Shown: one piece after another, positions 39,498 through 50,604 of the stretch | Layout of the letters: each line of letters begins with the position of its first letter | How positions within the stretch are numbered: the stretch's first letter is position 1 | Program-made: the position numbers and the translations under genes | Origin: Kiloniella sp. EL199 | Lineage (GTDB): Bacteria; Pseudomonadota; Alphaproteobacteria; Kiloniellales; Kiloniellaceae | Assembly (NCBI RefSeq): GCF_900313065.1 | Contig: NZ_OMPU01000008.1 | Location: forward strand, 62,240-126,239 | Length of the DNA: 64,000 nucleotides | Reading direction: 5' to 3' | The notes under the pieces: model-generated | What the model was told of the DNA's origin: nothing | Database searches by the model: none | The model's input: the letters and a program-made list of their open reading frames with translations, nothing else

Positions 39498-40859
39498 TTA
39501 TTGGTTTTCGTCCAACCATGTTTTCAGGTCTTCGAGTGCCCGTTTTGAATAGAGCGGTTTGCGATCTTTCTTTTTAAGCTTTTTACCCGGTCCTTTCGGA
39601 ATGTTCGGGAAAATGCCAAAATTCACATTCATAGGCTGAAAGGTTTTTGCATCCGCGCCACCTGTGACGTGATTGATCAGCGCGCCGTGAGCTGTGGTAA
39701 TCGGAGGTGCGGGCAGGTCCTTGCCCAAACGTTCCGCAGCAGCAAAACGTCCGGCCATCAAACCGGACGCAGCTGATTCCACATAACCTTCAACGCCGGT
39801 AATCTGCCCGGCAAATCTGAGGCGGGGCATTGGTTTCATACGAAGAGAATGATCCAGTAGCTTTGGTGATTTCAAGAAGGTATTGCGATGCAGGCCGCCG
39901 AGGCGAGCAAATTCAGCTTCTTCAAGCCCGGGAATTGCGCGGATAATTTCCATCTGCGCGCCGTATTTCATCTTGGTCTGGAAGCCAACGATATTATAGA
40001 TGGTGCCCAGTTTGTTATCTTGACGCAGCTGAACAACAGCATAGGGTTCTTCATCGCTGTGCGGGTTTGACAAGCCAACTGGCTTCATGGGGCCAAAACG
40101 TAAAGTTTCGACACCTCGACTTGCCATTACTTCAATTGGTAAGCAGCCTTCAAAATAGGGGGTGTTTTCTTCCCACTCTTTGAAATCTGTTTTTTCACTA
40201 TCGATTAATGCCTGAATAAAGCTTTCATACTGTTCTTTATTCATCGGGCAATTGATATAGTCCGCACCATCGCCGCCGGGCCCAACCTTGTCGTATCTGG
40301 ATTGGAACCAGGCCTTGTCAAAATTGATCGAATCTTTGTAAACAATCGGCGCAATTGCATCAAAAAATGCGAGGTATTCTTCCCCGGTGATAGAGGCAAT
40401 GACTTCGCTCATGCTTTCTGATGTCAAAGGGCCTGTCGCGATAATAACTGAATCCCATTCTTCCGGTGGAAGGGTTGAAATTTCTTCTCGCTTGATGGTC
40501 ACAAGGGGATGATCTTCCAAACGTTTGGTGACTTCATCAGAAAAGTCGTTTCTGTCGACAGCCAACGCACCACCGGCAGGCACCATGTGCTTTCCTGCAC
40601 AGGACATGATGAGTGAGTCCATTTTGCGCATTTCTTCGTGCAACAAACCAACCGCATTGTTCTCATAATCATCAGACCGGAAAGAATTGGAACACACCAG
40701 TTCGGCAAGGCCTTCACCTTGATGGGCTTCTGTTTTTCGAACAGGACGCATCTCATGAAGAACTACGGGAACACCTGCCTGTGCAATTTGCCAGGTAGCT
40801 TCCGTTCCGGCCATACCACCGCCAACGACATGGATCTCTTTTAGGTCATTCTTGCTCAT
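39498..40859 (-). CDS. trmFO: Methylenetetrahydrofolate-tRNA-(uracil-5-)-methyltransferase TrmFO
   Basis: FAD-dependent enzyme that methylates U54 of tRNA using methylene-THF. The 453-residue protein begins [20 protein letters not shown], with the Rossmann FAD motif GGGMAG, and has EMRP followed by [22 protein letters not shown], the family hallmark with the substrate-binding cysteine. C-terminal [20 protein letters not shown] is conserved. I chose the start at 40859 (AGAGA precedes it) because the family starts there; the frame extends 27 codons upstream without resemblance to the family. Confidence 0.96.
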   Translation of the reverse strand: MSKNDLKEIHVVGGGMAGTEATWQIAQAGVPVVLHEMRPVRKTEAHQGEGLAELVCSNSFRSDDYENNAVGLLHEEMRKMDSLIMSCAGKHMVPAGGALAVDRNDFSDEVTKRLEDHPLVTIKREEISTLPPEEWDSVIIATGPLTSESMSEVIASITGEEYLAFFDAIAPIVYKDSINFDKAWFQSRYDKVGPGGDGADYINCPMNKEQYESFIQALIDSEKTDFKEWEENTPYFEGCLPIEVMASRGVETLRFGPMKPVGLSNPHSDEEPYAVVQLRQDNKLGTIYNIVGFQTKMKYGAQMEIIRAIPGLEEAEFARLGGLHRNTFLKSPKLLDHSLRMKPMPRLRFAGQITGVEGYVESAASGLMAGRFAAAERLGKDLPAPPITTAHGALINHVTGGADAKTFQPMNVNFGIFPNIPKGPGKKLKKKDRKPLYSKRALEDLKTWLDENQ

Positions 40860-41009
40860 GATTGTCTCTTTACTATTCATTGCGTCTGCAATAATAAAAT
40901 TTTTTGTGTTATATCTACTAAAAAGCTGCTTTGCACCCATATGTTTTAAATAAATATATTTTCTTTCTCATAACCTATAATAACACAATAAACCGGAGCT
41001 CTTTATTTC

Positions 41010-42263
41010 ATGCAACGAATTGATGATCGCGTTAGACGTGGTGGCGACGAAGACAGTCTGATTGGCTCTGTAGTCGATTGGGTGATGGCTCAGGCGCTTC
41101 GCGATACCACGATCGAAGAGTTATTCGAAGGATGTTGTCTCAGAATGAGATCGGCAGGCATTCCAATCGCTCGTGGATATATTGCCTTTCGTACTCTCCA
41201 TCCTTTGTATAGTGCCATGGGATTGACCTGGGAACTTGGCAACGGCGTTAAAACGGTCGGTATGTCGCATGAAAGTTCCGGTTCAGAAGAATGGCGTAGA
41301 AGTCCGTTTTATTTCATGCTGAGCAAAGAGATCGGGTTACTTAGACGACGGTTGGTGGGCGAGGGAGCTATCCATGACTTCAAGCTTATGGAAGATCTTC
41401 GTGACGATGGCTATACAGATGTCTTGTGCTACGCGATCCATTTTGATCAGGAATCTCTGGGTGATACCGAAGGCAGGGGGATTTTGGGAACCTGGTCGAG
41501 TGATATTAAAGCGGGCTTGAGTGACACCGATATAAAATCCCTTATTCGCGTCCAAAATCGTCTGGCTGTTGCCTGTAAAGTCATTATCACCCAGCAAATT
41601 GCCTATAATATCTCAACAACATACCTTGGCCGTAATGCGGGGCAACGAGTTCTCAAGGGGCAAATTCAACGTGGTGACGGTGAAAAAATTCACGCAGTCA
41701 TCTGGTACAGTGATCTCAGAAATTCAACCGCCTTGGCTGATATGATGCCGGAAGAGGATTATCTGGATCTACTCAATGGCTATTTTGAAAGTACGGCGGG
41801 GGCCATTATTGATAATGGCGGCGACGTTTTGTTACTGATCGGTGATGCTGTTCTTGGGATTTTTCCGTTTACCGAAGATAAAACACAGGCCGAAACCGGG
41901 GAGTTGGCCGTAAAGGCAGCTTACGATGCGGTCGAACGTATCAAGGAATTAAATGCTTGCGCCTGTGATAATGGCAAATGCGAAGCCTCTTTTGGCCTTG
42001 GTTTGCATGTCGGAAACGTGATGTTTGGCAATATTGGCCTGCCTGATCGCCTTCAGTTCACAACGGTTGGCCCGGCAGTTAACGAGGTCGCCAGATTGGA
42101 AGCGTTGACCAAAGATCTTGGTAGGCGCATTCTGATGAGCAAGGAGTTCGCCGAAATCGTCGGGCGCAAATGTATGCCAATGGGGGAACATACATTACGC
42201 GGGATCGAAGAGGTCCGTGAGATCTATACGCTAGATGATGAAGCAAAAGGTATGACTGATTAA
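41010..42263 (+). CDS. Class III adenylate/guanylate cyclase
   Basis: A 417-residue soluble protein with an N-terminal sensory-like region (about residues 1-215, of the kind seen in many rhizobial and rhodospirillal cyclases, no membrane helix) and a C-terminal class III catalytic domain. WYSDLRNSTALADMM and GGDVLLLIGDAVLGIFPF supply the two metal-binding aspartates; ASFGLGLHVGNVMFGNIG and FTTVGPAVNEVARLE complete the active site. The FTTVG segment fits adenylate rather than guanylate use, though this is a weak call. Ligand of the N-terminal region is unknown. Confidence 0.93.
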   Translation: MQRIDDRVRRGGDEDSLIGSVVDWVMAQALRDTTIEELFEGCCLRMRSAGIPIARGYIAFRTLHPLYSAMGLTWELGNGVKTVGMSHESSGSEEWRRSPFYFMLSKEIGLLRRRLVGEGAIHDFKLMEDLRDDGYTDVLCYAIHFDQESLGDTEGRGILGTWSSDIKAGLSDTDIKSLIRVQNRLAVACKVIITQQIAYNISTTYLGRNAGQRVLKGQIQRGDGEKIHAVIWYSDLRNSTALADMMPEEDYLDLLNGYFESTAGAIIDNGGDVLLLIGDAVLGIFPFTEDKTQAETGELAVKAAYDAVERIKELNACACDNGKCEASFGLGLHVGNVMFGNIGLPDRLQFTTVGPAVNEVARLEALTKDLGRRILMSKEFAEIVGRKCMPMGEHTLRGIEEVREIYTLDDEAKGMTD

Positions 42264-42275
42264 TCAGATTATTCG

Positions 42276-42313
42276 AGAAAGGCCGGATAGAAAGATTTCT
42301 AACCGACCTTTCT
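42276..42313. terminator. Bidirectional hairpin between the cyclase gene and uvrA
   Basis: AGAAAGG (42276-42282) pairs with CCTTTCT (42307-42313), with CCGG/CCG and TAGAAA/TTTCTA inner pairings giving a long imperfect stem. It lies between two converging genes. Confidence 0.75.
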
Positions 42314-42319
42314 TGTTTG

Positions 42320-45160
42320 TTATTTCAGGTAGGGTTTTAAATATTCACCTGTATAGCTACCTTTTGTCTTGGCAACAGATTCCGGTGTTCCGGTGGCAAC
42401 AACGCGTCCGCCTTTGTCACCGCCCTCTGGACCCATGTCGATAATCCAGTCGGCGATTTTGATAACTTCAAGATTATGCTCGATACAGAGGATTGTGTTC
42501 CCTTGATCCACGAGGGACTGAAGGACTTCCAACAGTTTTTTCACATCATCAAAGTGTAGGCCGGTTGTGGGCTCATCCAGAATATAGAGTGTTTTCCCTG
42601 TTGCCCGTCTGGAAAGCTCTTTGGCCAATTTAACACGCTGTGCTTCCCCACCGGAAAGAGTTGTTGCTGCCTGACCAACCTGAACATATCCCAATCCAAC
42701 TCTTTGCAAGGTTTCCAGTTTATTGCGAATAGAGGGAACAGCCTTAAAGAATTCCAATCCATCATCAACATTCATATGTAAAACATCTGAGATGGATTTA
42801 CCTTTATAGAGAATTTCAAGTGTCTCTCGGTTATATCGCTTACCCTTACAGACATCGCACTCAACATAGACATCAGGCAGGAAGTGCATTTCGATCTTGA
42901 TGACACCATCCCCCTGACAGGCTTCACAACGTCCGCCCTTTACATTGAAAGAAAAACGTCCGGGTTTGTAGCCACGGGTTTTGGCTTCGGGTAGGCCGGC
43001 AAACCAGTCTCTGATCGGGGAGAACGCGCCTGTGTAAGTGGCAGGGTTTGATCGTGGTGTTCGGCCAATAGGGGATTGGTCTATATCAATCACCTTATCG
43101 ATAAACTCTAGCCCCTCTATTGCATCGTGGCTTCCGGGCTGTCCTTTGGCATTATGCAATTTACGTGAAACGGCTTTATATAACGTCTCAAGGATCAATG
43201 TTGACTTACCGCTACCGGAAACGCCTGTGATGCAGGTGAAAGTGCCAAGTGGAACATCTATCGATACATTTTGCAGGTTATTTTCATTTGCCTTGAGGAC
43301 TTTAATCTTTTGCCCTTTATGACCTTTACGGCGTTTTTCAGGGAGCGTTATAGAGACTTCGCCGGTTAGATATTGAGCCGTTAAACTTCCTTTTGTTGCC
43401 ATGACTTCATCGGGGGAGCCGCAGGCAACGACCTGCCCACCGTGCTTTCCGGCACGCGGCCCCATATCAACGAGGTAATCCGCAGTTCGAATGGCATCCT
43501 CATCGTGCTCAACAACAACAACAGTGTTACCAAGATCCCGCAATCGACGCAGTGTTTCCAATAACCGCGCATTATCTCGTTGGTGCAAGCCAATTGAAGG
43601 TTCATCCAGAACGTAGAGAACACCCGTCAGACCCGATCCAATTTGAGAAGCTAATCGAATACGCTGGCTTTCCCCACCCGACAGCGTTGCCGAAGATCTG
43701 GAAAGGGTCAGATAGTCGAGGCCGACGTTTACGAGGAAATAAAGCCGTTCATTGATTTCTTTGAGAATTCTGACTGCGATTTCATTTTCTTTGTCGCTGA
43801 GAATCTCGGGAATCTCATTGAACCATTTCTCGGCTTCGGCAATGGAAAGCTGGGCAATTTCACCGATATGTTTTTTGCCAATTTTAACAGCTAGCGCTTC
43901 CGGTTTTAGACGATGTCCATCACATGTCTGGCACGGTTGTTTTGTCTGGTATTTTGACAGCTCTTCGCGAACCCAGTCACTGTCGGTTTCGCGAAAACGT
44001 CTTTCCATGTTGGGAATAATGCCTTCGAAAGGCTTCTTGGTCTGATAGCTCCGGTTGCCATCTGTATAGGTCATTTCTATGACCTCTTTACCTGAGCCAT
44101 GCAGAAGCAGTTTTTTGATTTTTTCAGGCAGGTCGTTCCAGGCGAGATCAAGAGCAAAGCCGTAGTGTTCGGCAAGACTTTTAAGGGTTTGCAAATAGTA
44201 TTTAGATGTCGAATTTGCCCAGGGAGCAATGGCCCCTTCTTTGAGGGTAACACGTTGGTCCAGTACGATCAGATCACCGTCAAAGATCAGGGTTTTCCCC
44301 AACCCGTCACAGGCGGGGCAGGCCCCAAAGGGATTGTTGAAAGAGAACAGTCTGGGTTCAATCTCGTCAATGGTAAAACCGGATACCGGGCAGGCATAAC
44401 GGGCCGAGAAAATTGTCTGTTCACCTGTCTTGGCGTTTTCAGCAAAGGCGATGCCATCGGCAAGGTTCAAGGCGGTTTCCAGACTGTCAGCCAAACGTAT
44501 TTTTATGTCATCCTTGACCACCACACGGTCAACAACAACCTCGATATCGTGCTTTTTCTTTTTATCAAGCGCGGGAACGTCGCCGATTTCATAAAGTTCG
44601 CCGTCGACCTTAACGCGCTGAAAACCCCGAACCTGTAAATCTGCCAGCTCTTTACGGTATTCGCCTTTGCGTCCCCGAACAATCGGTGCCAACAGATAGA
44701 GACGGGTGCCACTTTCCATTTCCATGACTTTATCAACCATCTGGCTGACAGACTGGCTTTGGATTGGAAGGCCTGTTGCTGGTGAGTAGGGGATGCCAAC
44801 TCGTGCAAAGAGAAGGCGCAGGTAATCATAAATTTCTGTAACGGTGCCTACGGTAGAACGTGGATTTTTTGACGTTGTCTTTTGCTCGATTGAAATCGCT
44901 GGCGATAATCCTTCGATAGAATCCACATCAGGTTTTTGCATAAGCTCAAGAAACTGGCGGGCATAGGCCGAAAGGGATTCGACATAGCGTCGTTGCCCTT
45001 CTGCGTAGATCGTGTCAAAGGCGAGAGAAGATTTGCCAGACCCACTGAGGCCTGTGATAACAACGAGTTCGTTTCTGGGTAAATCAACACTGATGTTTTT
45101 CAGGTTATGTTCTCTCGCGCCACGTACGGAAATAGTGCGGGATTCCTGTATTGAACTCAT
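42320..45160 (-). CDS. uvrA: Excinuclease ABC subunit A
   Basis: Damage-recognition ATPase of nucleotide excision repair, 946 residues from ATG at 45160 (the frame is open 20 codons further but the family starts [20 protein letters not shown]). Two ABC modules are present: N-terminal Walker [15 protein letters not shown], and a second at about 640 ([10 protein letters not shown]). The C-terminal zinc finger has CEACQGDG and [10 protein letters not shown], and a second cluster CPACDGLG lies earlier. Divergent from ssb across a 230-base gap, as in many proteobacteria. Confidence 0.98.
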   Translation of the reverse strand: MSSIQESRTISVRGAREHNLKNISVDLPRNELVVITGLSGSGKSSLAFDTIYAEGQRRYVESLSAYARQFLELMQKPDVDSIEGLSPAISIEQKTTSKNPRSTVGTVTEIYDYLRLLFARVGIPYSPATGLPIQSQSVSQMVDKVMEMESGTRLYLLAPIVRGRKGEYRKELADLQVRGFQRVKVDGELYEIGDVPALDKKKKHDIEVVVDRVVVKDDIKIRLADSLETALNLADGIAFAENAKTGEQTIFSARYACPVSGFTIDEIEPRLFSFNNPFGACPACDGLGKTLIFDGDLIVLDQRVTLKEGAIAPWANSTSKYYLQTLKSLAEHYGFALDLAWNDLPEKIKKLLLHGSGKEVIEMTYTDGNRSYQTKKPFEGIIPNMERRFRETDSDWVREELSKYQTKQPCQTCDGHRLKPEALAVKIGKKHIGEIAQLSIAEAEKWFNEIPEILSDKENEIAVRILKEINERLYFLVNVGLDYLTLSRSSATLSGGESQRIRLASQIGSGLTGVLYVLDEPSIGLHQRDNARLLETLRRLRDLGNTVVVVEHDEDAIRTADYLVDMGPRAGKHGGQVVACGSPDEVMATKGSLTAQYLTGEVSITLPEKRRKGHKGQKIKVLKANENNLQNVSIDVPLGTFTCITGVSGSGKSTLILETLYKAVSRKLHNAKGQPGSHDAIEGLEFIDKVIDIDQSPIGRTPRSNPATYTGAFSPIRDWFAGLPEAKTRGYKPGRFSFNVKGGRCEACQGDGVIKIEMHFLPDVYVECDVCKGKRYNRETLEILYKGKSISDVLHMNVDDGLEFFKAVPSIRNKLETLQRVGLGYVQVGQAATTLSGGEAQRVKLAKELSRRATGKTLYILDEPTTGLHFDDVKKLLEVLQSLVDQGNTILCIEHNLEVIKIADWIIDMGPEGGDKGGRVVATGTPESVAKTKGSYTGEYLKPYLK

Positions 45161-45196
45161 TTTATCGCCTGTAAATGTTCTCGTTGGAATATATAT

Positions 45197-45211
45197 GGAC
45201 GAACAGTGAAC
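45197..45211 (-). promoter_or_regulatory. Candidate LexA-type box between uvrA and ssb
   Basis: On the + strand GGAC-N7-GAAC, one base from the alphaproteobacterial consensus GAAC-N7-GAAC. It is 37-51 bases ahead of the chosen uvrA start. The mismatch makes it a weak call; uvrA is a usual SOS gene. Confidence 0.35.
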
Positions 45212-45389
45212 AAAATGCATCCTTTTTTATAAAACGGGATGAATATTTTGCTGAAAAGCTTCCTGAAAAATGTGAATATCTTGCAGAAAAGTTATCGATC
45301 TTTTATTAGACGTTGGCTCTGAGCGACCCGACTGATAGGGTTTCAGATCAATTTTTTTAGATTCTAAAGTAAATCATAGGGAAGAGGCC

Positions 45390-45920
45390 ATGGCTGGTAG
45401 TGTTAACAAGGTGATTCTGGTTGGTAATCTGGGGCGTGATCCTGAAATCCGTTCCATGCAATCAGGGCAGCGTGTGGCTAATTTGAACATAGCAACATCA
45501 GAAAGCTGGAAAGATCGTAATACTGGAGAGCGTCGGGACAAAACCGAATGGCACCGCGTAGTTATCTTTAATGATCGTCTGGTTGATGTTGCCGAGAAAT
45601 TCTTACGCAAAGGCTCCAAAGTTTATCTGGAAGGCCAGTTGCAGACCCGAAAATGGACGGACAACGCCGGTGTTGAAAAATACACCACAGAGATCGTTCT
45701 ACAGAACTTCCGTGGTGAGCTGACAATGCTTGATGGCCGTAACGATGGTCAGGGCGGCGGCGGCTTCGGCGATTCTTCTGGTGGTGACGCCGGTGGTTTT
45801 GGCGGCAGCGGTAGCTCTGGCGGCGGATACGGCGGTGGTTTCGGTGGAGGCTCCTCTGGTGGCGGGTCAACAGGTGGTGGTGCGCCCGTTGATGACCTCG
45901 ACGACGAGATCCCGTTTTAA
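45390..45920 (+). CDS. ssb: Single-stranded DNA-binding protein
   Basis: A 176-residue OB-fold protein: [40 protein letters not shown] and [14 protein letters not shown] fill the DNA-binding domain (1-110), then a Gly-rich linker (about 115-168) and the acidic tip DLDDEIPF that docks partner proteins. Works in replication, recombination and repair. Divergent from uvrA. Confidence 0.98.
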   Translation: MAGSVNKVILVGNLGRDPEIRSMQSGQRVANLNIATSESWKDRNTGERRDKTEWHRVVIFNDRLVDVAEKFLRKGSKVYLEGQLQTRKWTDNAGVEKYTTEIVLQNFRGELTMLDGRNDGQGGGGFGDSSGGDAGGFGGSGSSGGGYGGGFGGGSSGGGSTGGGAPVDDLDDEIPF

Positions 45921-45942
45921 GCTTATTGGTATACCTTGTATG

Positions 45943-45968
45943 AAAGCGGCTCTTTGGGGTCGCTTTTT
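45943..45968 (+). terminator. Terminator-like hairpin after ssb
   Basis: AAAGCG (45943-45948) and CGCTTT (45961-45966) enclose a loop of about twelve bases with extra pairs possible; T-rich run follows. Confidence 0.5.
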
Positions 45969-45993
45969 ATTTTTATGGTAGGTTTAGGGCATT

Positions 45994-46446
45994 ATGATCA
46001 AAACTGATCTTCTTCATTTTGAGCAGCTTTCCATAGAGCAGCTTTATCGGGTTTTGCAGCTTCGTTCTGATGTCTTTGTTCTGGAGCAGGAATCTTTATA
46101 TCGGGATATGGACGGGCAGGATACGGTTGCCTGGCATGTACTCGCTTATGGCGACGAAGACACTGTTGTGGGTGTTCTCCGTATTCTGAAAGATCCTAAA
46201 GATCATAGCTGTTTCAAGATTGGTCGGGTCGCTGTTACAAAGGCTGCTAGGGGACAGGGGGTTGCCGTTGAGCTAATGGAGCGGGCACATGACTTTATTG
46301 CCAAGCAAGAAGCGGCGGAAAGAATTGAAATTTCAGCGCAGGAGCATTTACAGAAATTCTACAATAATCTTGATTATGTAACCGTTTCTGAAGAGCCTTA
46401 TGATGATGCGGGTATACCGCATGTAGACATGATCCAGGCTGTATAA
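45994..46446 (+). CDS. GNAT acetyltransferase of the ElaA type
   Basis: A 150-residue protein with the ElaA beginning LSIEQLYRVLQLRSDVFVLEQES (YRVLQLRxxVFVxEQ) and the acetyl-CoA loop RVAVTKAARGQGVAVELM near 75-92. Substrate unknown. It lies between ssb and gyrA without an evident operon partner. Confidence 0.88.
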   Translation: MIKTDLLHFEQLSIEQLYRVLQLRSDVFVLEQESLYRDMDGQDTVAWHVLAYGDEDTVVGVLRILKDPKDHSCFKIGRVAVTKAARGQGVAVELMERAHDFIAKQEAAERIEISAQEHLQKFYNNLDYVTVSEEPYDDAGIPHVDMIQAV

Positions 46447-46675
46447 AATGGTGAGAACTTGCCCCTTGACAAATTAAAATAAAGTAGAATTTGTCGATTT
46501 AAGGCTGTGGTTAAAAAATTATTTAAATTCAACCCTGTAGAACAGTATTTTTCCCTCTCTTTTTACATACAATTTGTTGTGGCTACGCGATGAATTTGTT
46601 ACATTTCATGTGATTTTTTTTACGCCTGAAATAACTTGTGTTCCAGTCTTGTACTGTCCATGGGTTAGGAGGGCC

Positions 46676-46692
46676 TTTCTGTTAAACAGAAA
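46676..46692. promoter_or_regulatory. 17-bp perfect palindrome in the gyrA leader
   Basis: TTTCTGTT-A-AACAGAAA lies 12 bases before the gyrA GTG and directly ahead of an AGGA ribosome site. Could be an operator or a small mRNA hairpin hiding the ribosome site; no evidence beyond symmetry. Confidence 0.35.
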
Positions 46693-46704
46693 CAGGATAA
46701 TTAC

Positions 46705-49527
46705 GTGACTTCGAACTCTGATACATCATCCGATAATCTGGATATTTTTCCGGTAACAATTGAAGACGAAATGAAGCGATCATACCTCGATTACGCCATG
46801 AGCGTTATCGTGTCGCGTGCGCTTCCAGACGTCAGGGATGGCCTTAAACCGGTACATCGTCGTATTCTTTATGCGATGAAAGAGTCCGGCTATGACTGGA
46901 ACAGAGCTTATCGTAAGTCTGCCCGTATCGTCGGGGACGTGATGGGTCAGTATCACCCGCATGGTGATCAGGCCATTTACGATGCCATGGTTCGTATGGC
47001 ACAAGATTTCTCTATGCGTCTGCCACTGGTTGATGGCCAGGGTAACTTTGGTTCCATGGACGGCGATCCACCCGCGGCGATGCGTTATACGGAATCTCGT
47101 CTGCAGCGCGTTTCCAGTGAAGCACTTCTGGAAGATATCGACCGTGATACGGTTGATTTCCAGGACAACTATGATGAATCTACGAAAGAGCCGATTGTCC
47201 TTCCCGCCCGCTATCCGAACCTTCTGGTTAATGGTGCTGGTGGTATTGCGGTTGGTATGGCAACAAACATCCCACCGCATAACCTTGGCGAAGTTCTGGA
47301 TGCCTGTTGTGCCTTTGTTGATGACCCGGACCTTTCTATTGATCAACTGAACGAGATTATTCCCGGGCCTGATTTCCCAACGGGCGGTGTTATTCTTGGG
47401 CGTACAACTATTCGCGATGCCTATCATACTGGGCGCGGTTCGATTGTTATGCGCGGTAAGGCCGAAGTTCAGGAAATCCGTAAAGATAAGATGGCGATTG
47501 TCGTCACCGAGGTTCCTTTTCAGGTTAACAAAGCAAGAATGCTTGAAAAGATCGCAGACATTGCCCGTGAAAAGACTATCGAAGGCATTACAGACATTCG
47601 TGATGAAAGTGACCGTCACGGTGTTCGCGTTGTTATCGAACTGCGCCGTGATGTCGAACCAGAGGTTATTCTGAACCAGCTCTATCGCTATAGCCCGTTG
47701 CAGACGTCTTTTGGCGCAAACATGCTGGCGTTGAATTCTGGTCGTCCGGAACTGCTGGATCTGAAATCAATTATTTCAGCATTTATCGCATTCCGCGAAG
47801 AAGTCATTACGCGTCGTACAATTTTTGAACTCAATAAAGCACGTGATCGCGCCCACTTGTTGGTTGGTTTGGCGATTGCCGTTGCGAACATTGATGAGGT
47901 TATTGAGCTTATCCGGGCTGCCTCTGATCCGGTCATCGCGCGTGAACAGCTTATGAACCGTGCGTGGCCAGCCAAGTATGTAGAACCACTCATTAAATTG
48001 ATTGATGAGCCGGGCCGTAATGTCGATGCTGACGGTAACTATTTCCTTTCAGAAGCACAGGCCAGAGCTATTCTGGAGTTGCGTCTACAGCGATTGACCG
48101 GGCTTGAGCGGGATAAGATCGCCAAGGAATTGGAAGATATCGCGGATCAAATTCGCTACTATCTCGAAATACTCGCTTCTCGCGAAAAACTTCTTGGTAT
48201 TCTTCGCGAAGAACTCATCGAGATGAAGACCAAATATGCTACGCCGCGTCGGACAGAAATTCTGGACGGTGTGTTCGGATATGACGATGAAGACCTCATC
48301 CAACGTGAAGACATGGTGGTGACAGTTAGCCACAGTGGTTACATCAAACGTGTTCCGCTAAGCACCTATCGTGCGCAACGTCGCGGTGGTAAAGGCCGTT
48401 CAGGCATGGCGACAAGGGACGAGGATTTTGTATCCCAGATCTTTGTTTGTAATACCCATACGCCAGTTCTCTTTTTCTCTTCCCGCGGTATGGTATACAA
48501 GATGAAGGTTTACCGCCTTCCTCCTGGAACACCAACGTCGCGCGGAAAGGCCTTGGTAAACATGTTACCTCTGCAACAGGGGGAGACAATTTCTACGATG
48601 ATGCCACTTCCTGAGAACGAGGAAGCATGGTCAGAAATGTACGTTATGTTTGCGACATCTACGGGTGGTATCCGCCGTAACAAGTTGTCAGATTTCACCC
48701 GGGTTATGGCAAACGGTAAAATTGCCATGAAGTTGGAAGATGAAAACAGCAGATTGATCGGTGTGCAGACCTGTACCGAACACGATGACATTATGTTGTC
48801 CACTGCGCGTGGCAAGTGTATTCGCTTCCCGGTGAACGGTGTTCGCGTCTTTGCTGGCCGTACATCGACTGGTGTGAGGGGGATTTCCCTTGCCGAAGGA
48901 GATTCGGTTATTTCCATGGCCATTATCAATCACATGGATGCCGATTCAGATACCCGTGAACAGTATCTTCGTTATGCCAATGCAAAACGTCGTAGTGAAA
49001 ACGCGGAAGAGGGCGAATTTGATCCATCAGCGCTAGAGACGACATTGTCTCAAGAACAGCTTGATAGTATGGCAGAAAGTGAACAGTTCATTCTATCCAT
49101 CTCTCAGGATGGTTTGGGCAAGCGTTCATCTTCCTATGAGTACCGTGTGACCAGCCGTGGTGGTAAAGGGATTGGAAATCTGGATCTTTCCAGAGCCAAG
49201 GGAAAAACAACGACTGTTATTTCTGTGTTCCCGATTGACGAGGCTGATCACATCATGCTGGTGACAGATGCAGGAAAGCTTATCCGCTGTCCTGTGCACG
49301 ATGTTAGAATTGCAGGGCGTTCAACGCGTGGTGTTAATCTGTTCAATGTTGCTGATGATGAGAAAATTGTCTCTGTATCCAGATTGGCTGATGACGGTGA
49401 AGACGAGGAAGATGATACCCTTGAGGGCGCTGAAGGAGCAGAAGGTGTTGAAGCTATGGATGCGGCAGAAGGTGATGCCGTAGAGGCTGTATCTGAGGCG
49501 TCTGAAGAGGAAAAGGGTGGGGAGTAA
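46705..49527 (+). CDS. gyrA: DNA gyrase subunit A
   Basis: Type II topoisomerase subunit introducing negative supercoils, 940 residues from GTG 46705. The catalytic tyrosine is Tyr128 in AAMRYTESR. The quinolone-determining loop reads [16 protein letters not shown]: Gln89 stands at the position of Ser83 of E. coli, while the acidic Asp93 is kept. The C-terminal domain carries the GyrA box QRRGGKG (about residue 560), a 35-residue insertion between blades near 770 and an acidic tail, all usual in alphaproteobacteria. GyrA rather than ParC is supported by that box. Confidence 0.97.
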   Translation: MTSNSDTSSDNLDIFPVTIEDEMKRSYLDYAMSVIVSRALPDVRDGLKPVHRRILYAMKESGYDWNRAYRKSARIVGDVMGQYHPHGDQAIYDAMVRMAQDFSMRLPLVDGQGNFGSMDGDPPAAMRYTESRLQRVSSEALLEDIDRDTVDFQDNYDESTKEPIVLPARYPNLLVNGAGGIAVGMATNIPPHNLGEVLDACCAFVDDPDLSIDQLNEIIPGPDFPTGGVILGRTTIRDAYHTGRGSIVMRGKAEVQEIRKDKMAIVVTEVPFQVNKARMLEKIADIAREKTIEGITDIRDESDRHGVRVVIELRRDVEPEVILNQLYRYSPLQTSFGANMLALNSGRPELLDLKSIISAFIAFREEVITRRTIFELNKARDRAHLLVGLAIAVANIDEVIELIRAASDPVIAREQLMNRAWPAKYVEPLIKLIDEPGRNVDADGNYFLSEAQARAILELRLQRLTGLERDKIAKELEDIADQIRYYLEILASREKLLGILREELIEMKTKYATPRRTEILDGVFGYDDEDLIQREDMVVTVSHSGYIKRVPLSTYRAQRRGGKGRSGMATRDEDFVSQIFVCNTHTPVLFFSSRGMVYKMKVYRLPPGTPTSRGKALVNMLPLQQGETISTMMPLPENEEAWSEMYVMFATSTGGIRRNKLSDFTRVMANGKIAMKLEDENSRLIGVQTCTEHDDIMLSTARGKCIRFPVNGVRVFAGRTSTGVRGISLAEGDSVISMAIINHMDADSDTREQYLRYANAKRRSENAEEGEFDPSALETTLSQEQLDSMAESEQFILSISQDGLGKRSSSYEYRVTSRGGKGIGNLDLSRAKGKTTTVISVFPIDEADHIMLVTDAGKLIRCPVHDVRIAGRSTRGVNLFNVADDEKIVSVSRLADDGEDEEDDTLEGAEGAEGVEAMDAAEGDAVEAVSEASEEEKGGE

Positions 49528-49560
49528 TCCCCGCGTCCTGATAAAGAAGAGTTTAAGGGC

Positions 49561-50079
49561 ATGACGAAAAAACATGTTGGGCTTTATCCCGGAACCTTTG
49601 ACCCTGTAACCAAAGGGCACATGGATATTATTACCCGCGGATGCCGTGTGGTGGATAAGTTGGTTATTGCCGTTGCACGCAATGACCGCAAGGGACCGCT
49701 GTTCAATACCGAAGAACGCGTCAATATGGTGTTGCATGATACAGCGCCTTTGCGGGACAAAGGCTTTGAGATTGAAGTTCTGCCCTTTGATAATCTTCTG
49801 GTGAATTTTGCACGTGAAGTTGGAGCCGGGGTCATTTTGCGTGGGCTACGTGCGGTTTCTGATTTCGAATATGAGTTTCAAATGACTGGGATGAATGCCC
49901 GTCTTGATGCTGAAATTGAAACGGTATTCTTAATGGCTTCTGAGAAACAACAGTTTATTTCGTCACGATTTGTCAAAGAGATTGGGTATCTCGGTGGGGA
50001 TATTTCTTCTTTTGTTAGCCCAGAGACGAAATTGAAGCTGGAAGAGAAGTTTGAAATTATGCGTAAGTCCAAGGATTAA
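49561..50079 (+). CDS. coaD: Phosphopantetheine adenylyltransferase
   Basis: Penultimate step of CoA synthesis, 172 residues. LYPGTFDPVTKGHMDIITRG carries the T/HxGH nucleotidyltransferase motif, and FISSRFVKEIGYLGGDISSFV the conserved ISSR segment. ATG 49561 follows gyrA by 33 bases and may be read with it. Confidence 0.97.
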   Translation: MTKKHVGLYPGTFDPVTKGHMDIITRGCRVVDKLVIAVARNDRKGPLFNTEERVNMVLHDTAPLRDKGFEIEVLPFDNLLVNFAREVGAGVILRGLRAVSDFEYEFQMTGMNARLDAEIETVFLMASEKQQFISSRFVKEIGYLGGDISSFVSPETKLKLEEKFEIMRKSKD

Positions 50080-50231
50080 TTGACTTTTAAGTATAATTCT
50101 TCTTGCTTGCTTTAAAAATGTTTCTTTTTTTACTGTAGAAGAGAAAAAGGCTGTTGACCGAATCAATAAGTGGTTCTATCTTCCGCCTCGCTTATAGCAT
50201 TACACTTTAATGTTGATAAGCAAATGAGAAT

Positions 50232-50307
50232 GGGCCCTTAGCTCAGCTGGTAGAGCGTCCGACTTTTAATCGGCAGGTCACAGGTTCGAATCCTGTAGGG
50301 CCCACCA
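50232..50307 (+). tRNA. tRNA-Lys (anticodon TTT), copy 1
   Basis: 76 bases with encoded CCA; acceptor GGGCCCT pairs with AGGGCCC, D-loop AGCTGGTA, anticodon loop CTTTTAA, T-loop TTCGAAT. One non-pairing position at the top of the anticodon stem is seen in both copies. Confidence 0.97.
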
Positions 50308-50345
50308 TTCTCCCCAGATTATTCTGGATTTATATATTGCAGATT

Positions 50346-50421
50346 GGGCCCTTAGCTCAGCTGGTAGAGCGTCCGACTTTTAATCGGCAGGTCACAGGTT
50401 CGAATCCTGTAGGGCCCACCA
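50346..50421 (+). tRNA. tRNA-Lys (anticodon TTT), copy 2
   Basis: Base-for-base identical to the gene 38 bases upstream, including CCA and the six bases after it partly. A tandem duplication that would raise tRNA-Lys supply. Confidence 0.97.
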
Positions 50422-50434
50422 TTCTGTACAAAAT

Positions 50435-50465
50435 ACCCCGCCTTCTGGTGGGGTTTTGTTTTTCT
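50435..50465 (+). terminator. Terminator after the tRNA-Lys pair
   Basis: Stem ACCCCGCC (50435-50442) with GGTGGGGT (50447-50454), one G-T pair, four-base loop TTCT, then a T-rich run. Confidence 0.85.
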
Positions 50466-50604
50466 GCTTTCAAAATATCACAACTTCTCTTGTTCGTTTC
50501 CTTTATGAATAATAGTCTTAAGAGGAAGCTGAAATGTTGAAATTTTTAATATCACGCTCATAAAATTATTTCAGATAAATACACTCTGCTGAGAAGGAAA
50601 AAAC

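Noticed and set aside
44099-44638. 179-residue frame opposite uvrA
   Set aside because: Antisense of uvrA; not recognisable.
46466-46490. TTGACA and TAGAAT upstream of gyrA as a promoter
   Set aside because: The boxes are only 13 bases apart, too close for sigma-70.
46780-47619. 279-residue reading frame opposite gyrA
   Set aside because: Antisense shadow of a strongly conserved gene; no family resemblance and no ribosome site.
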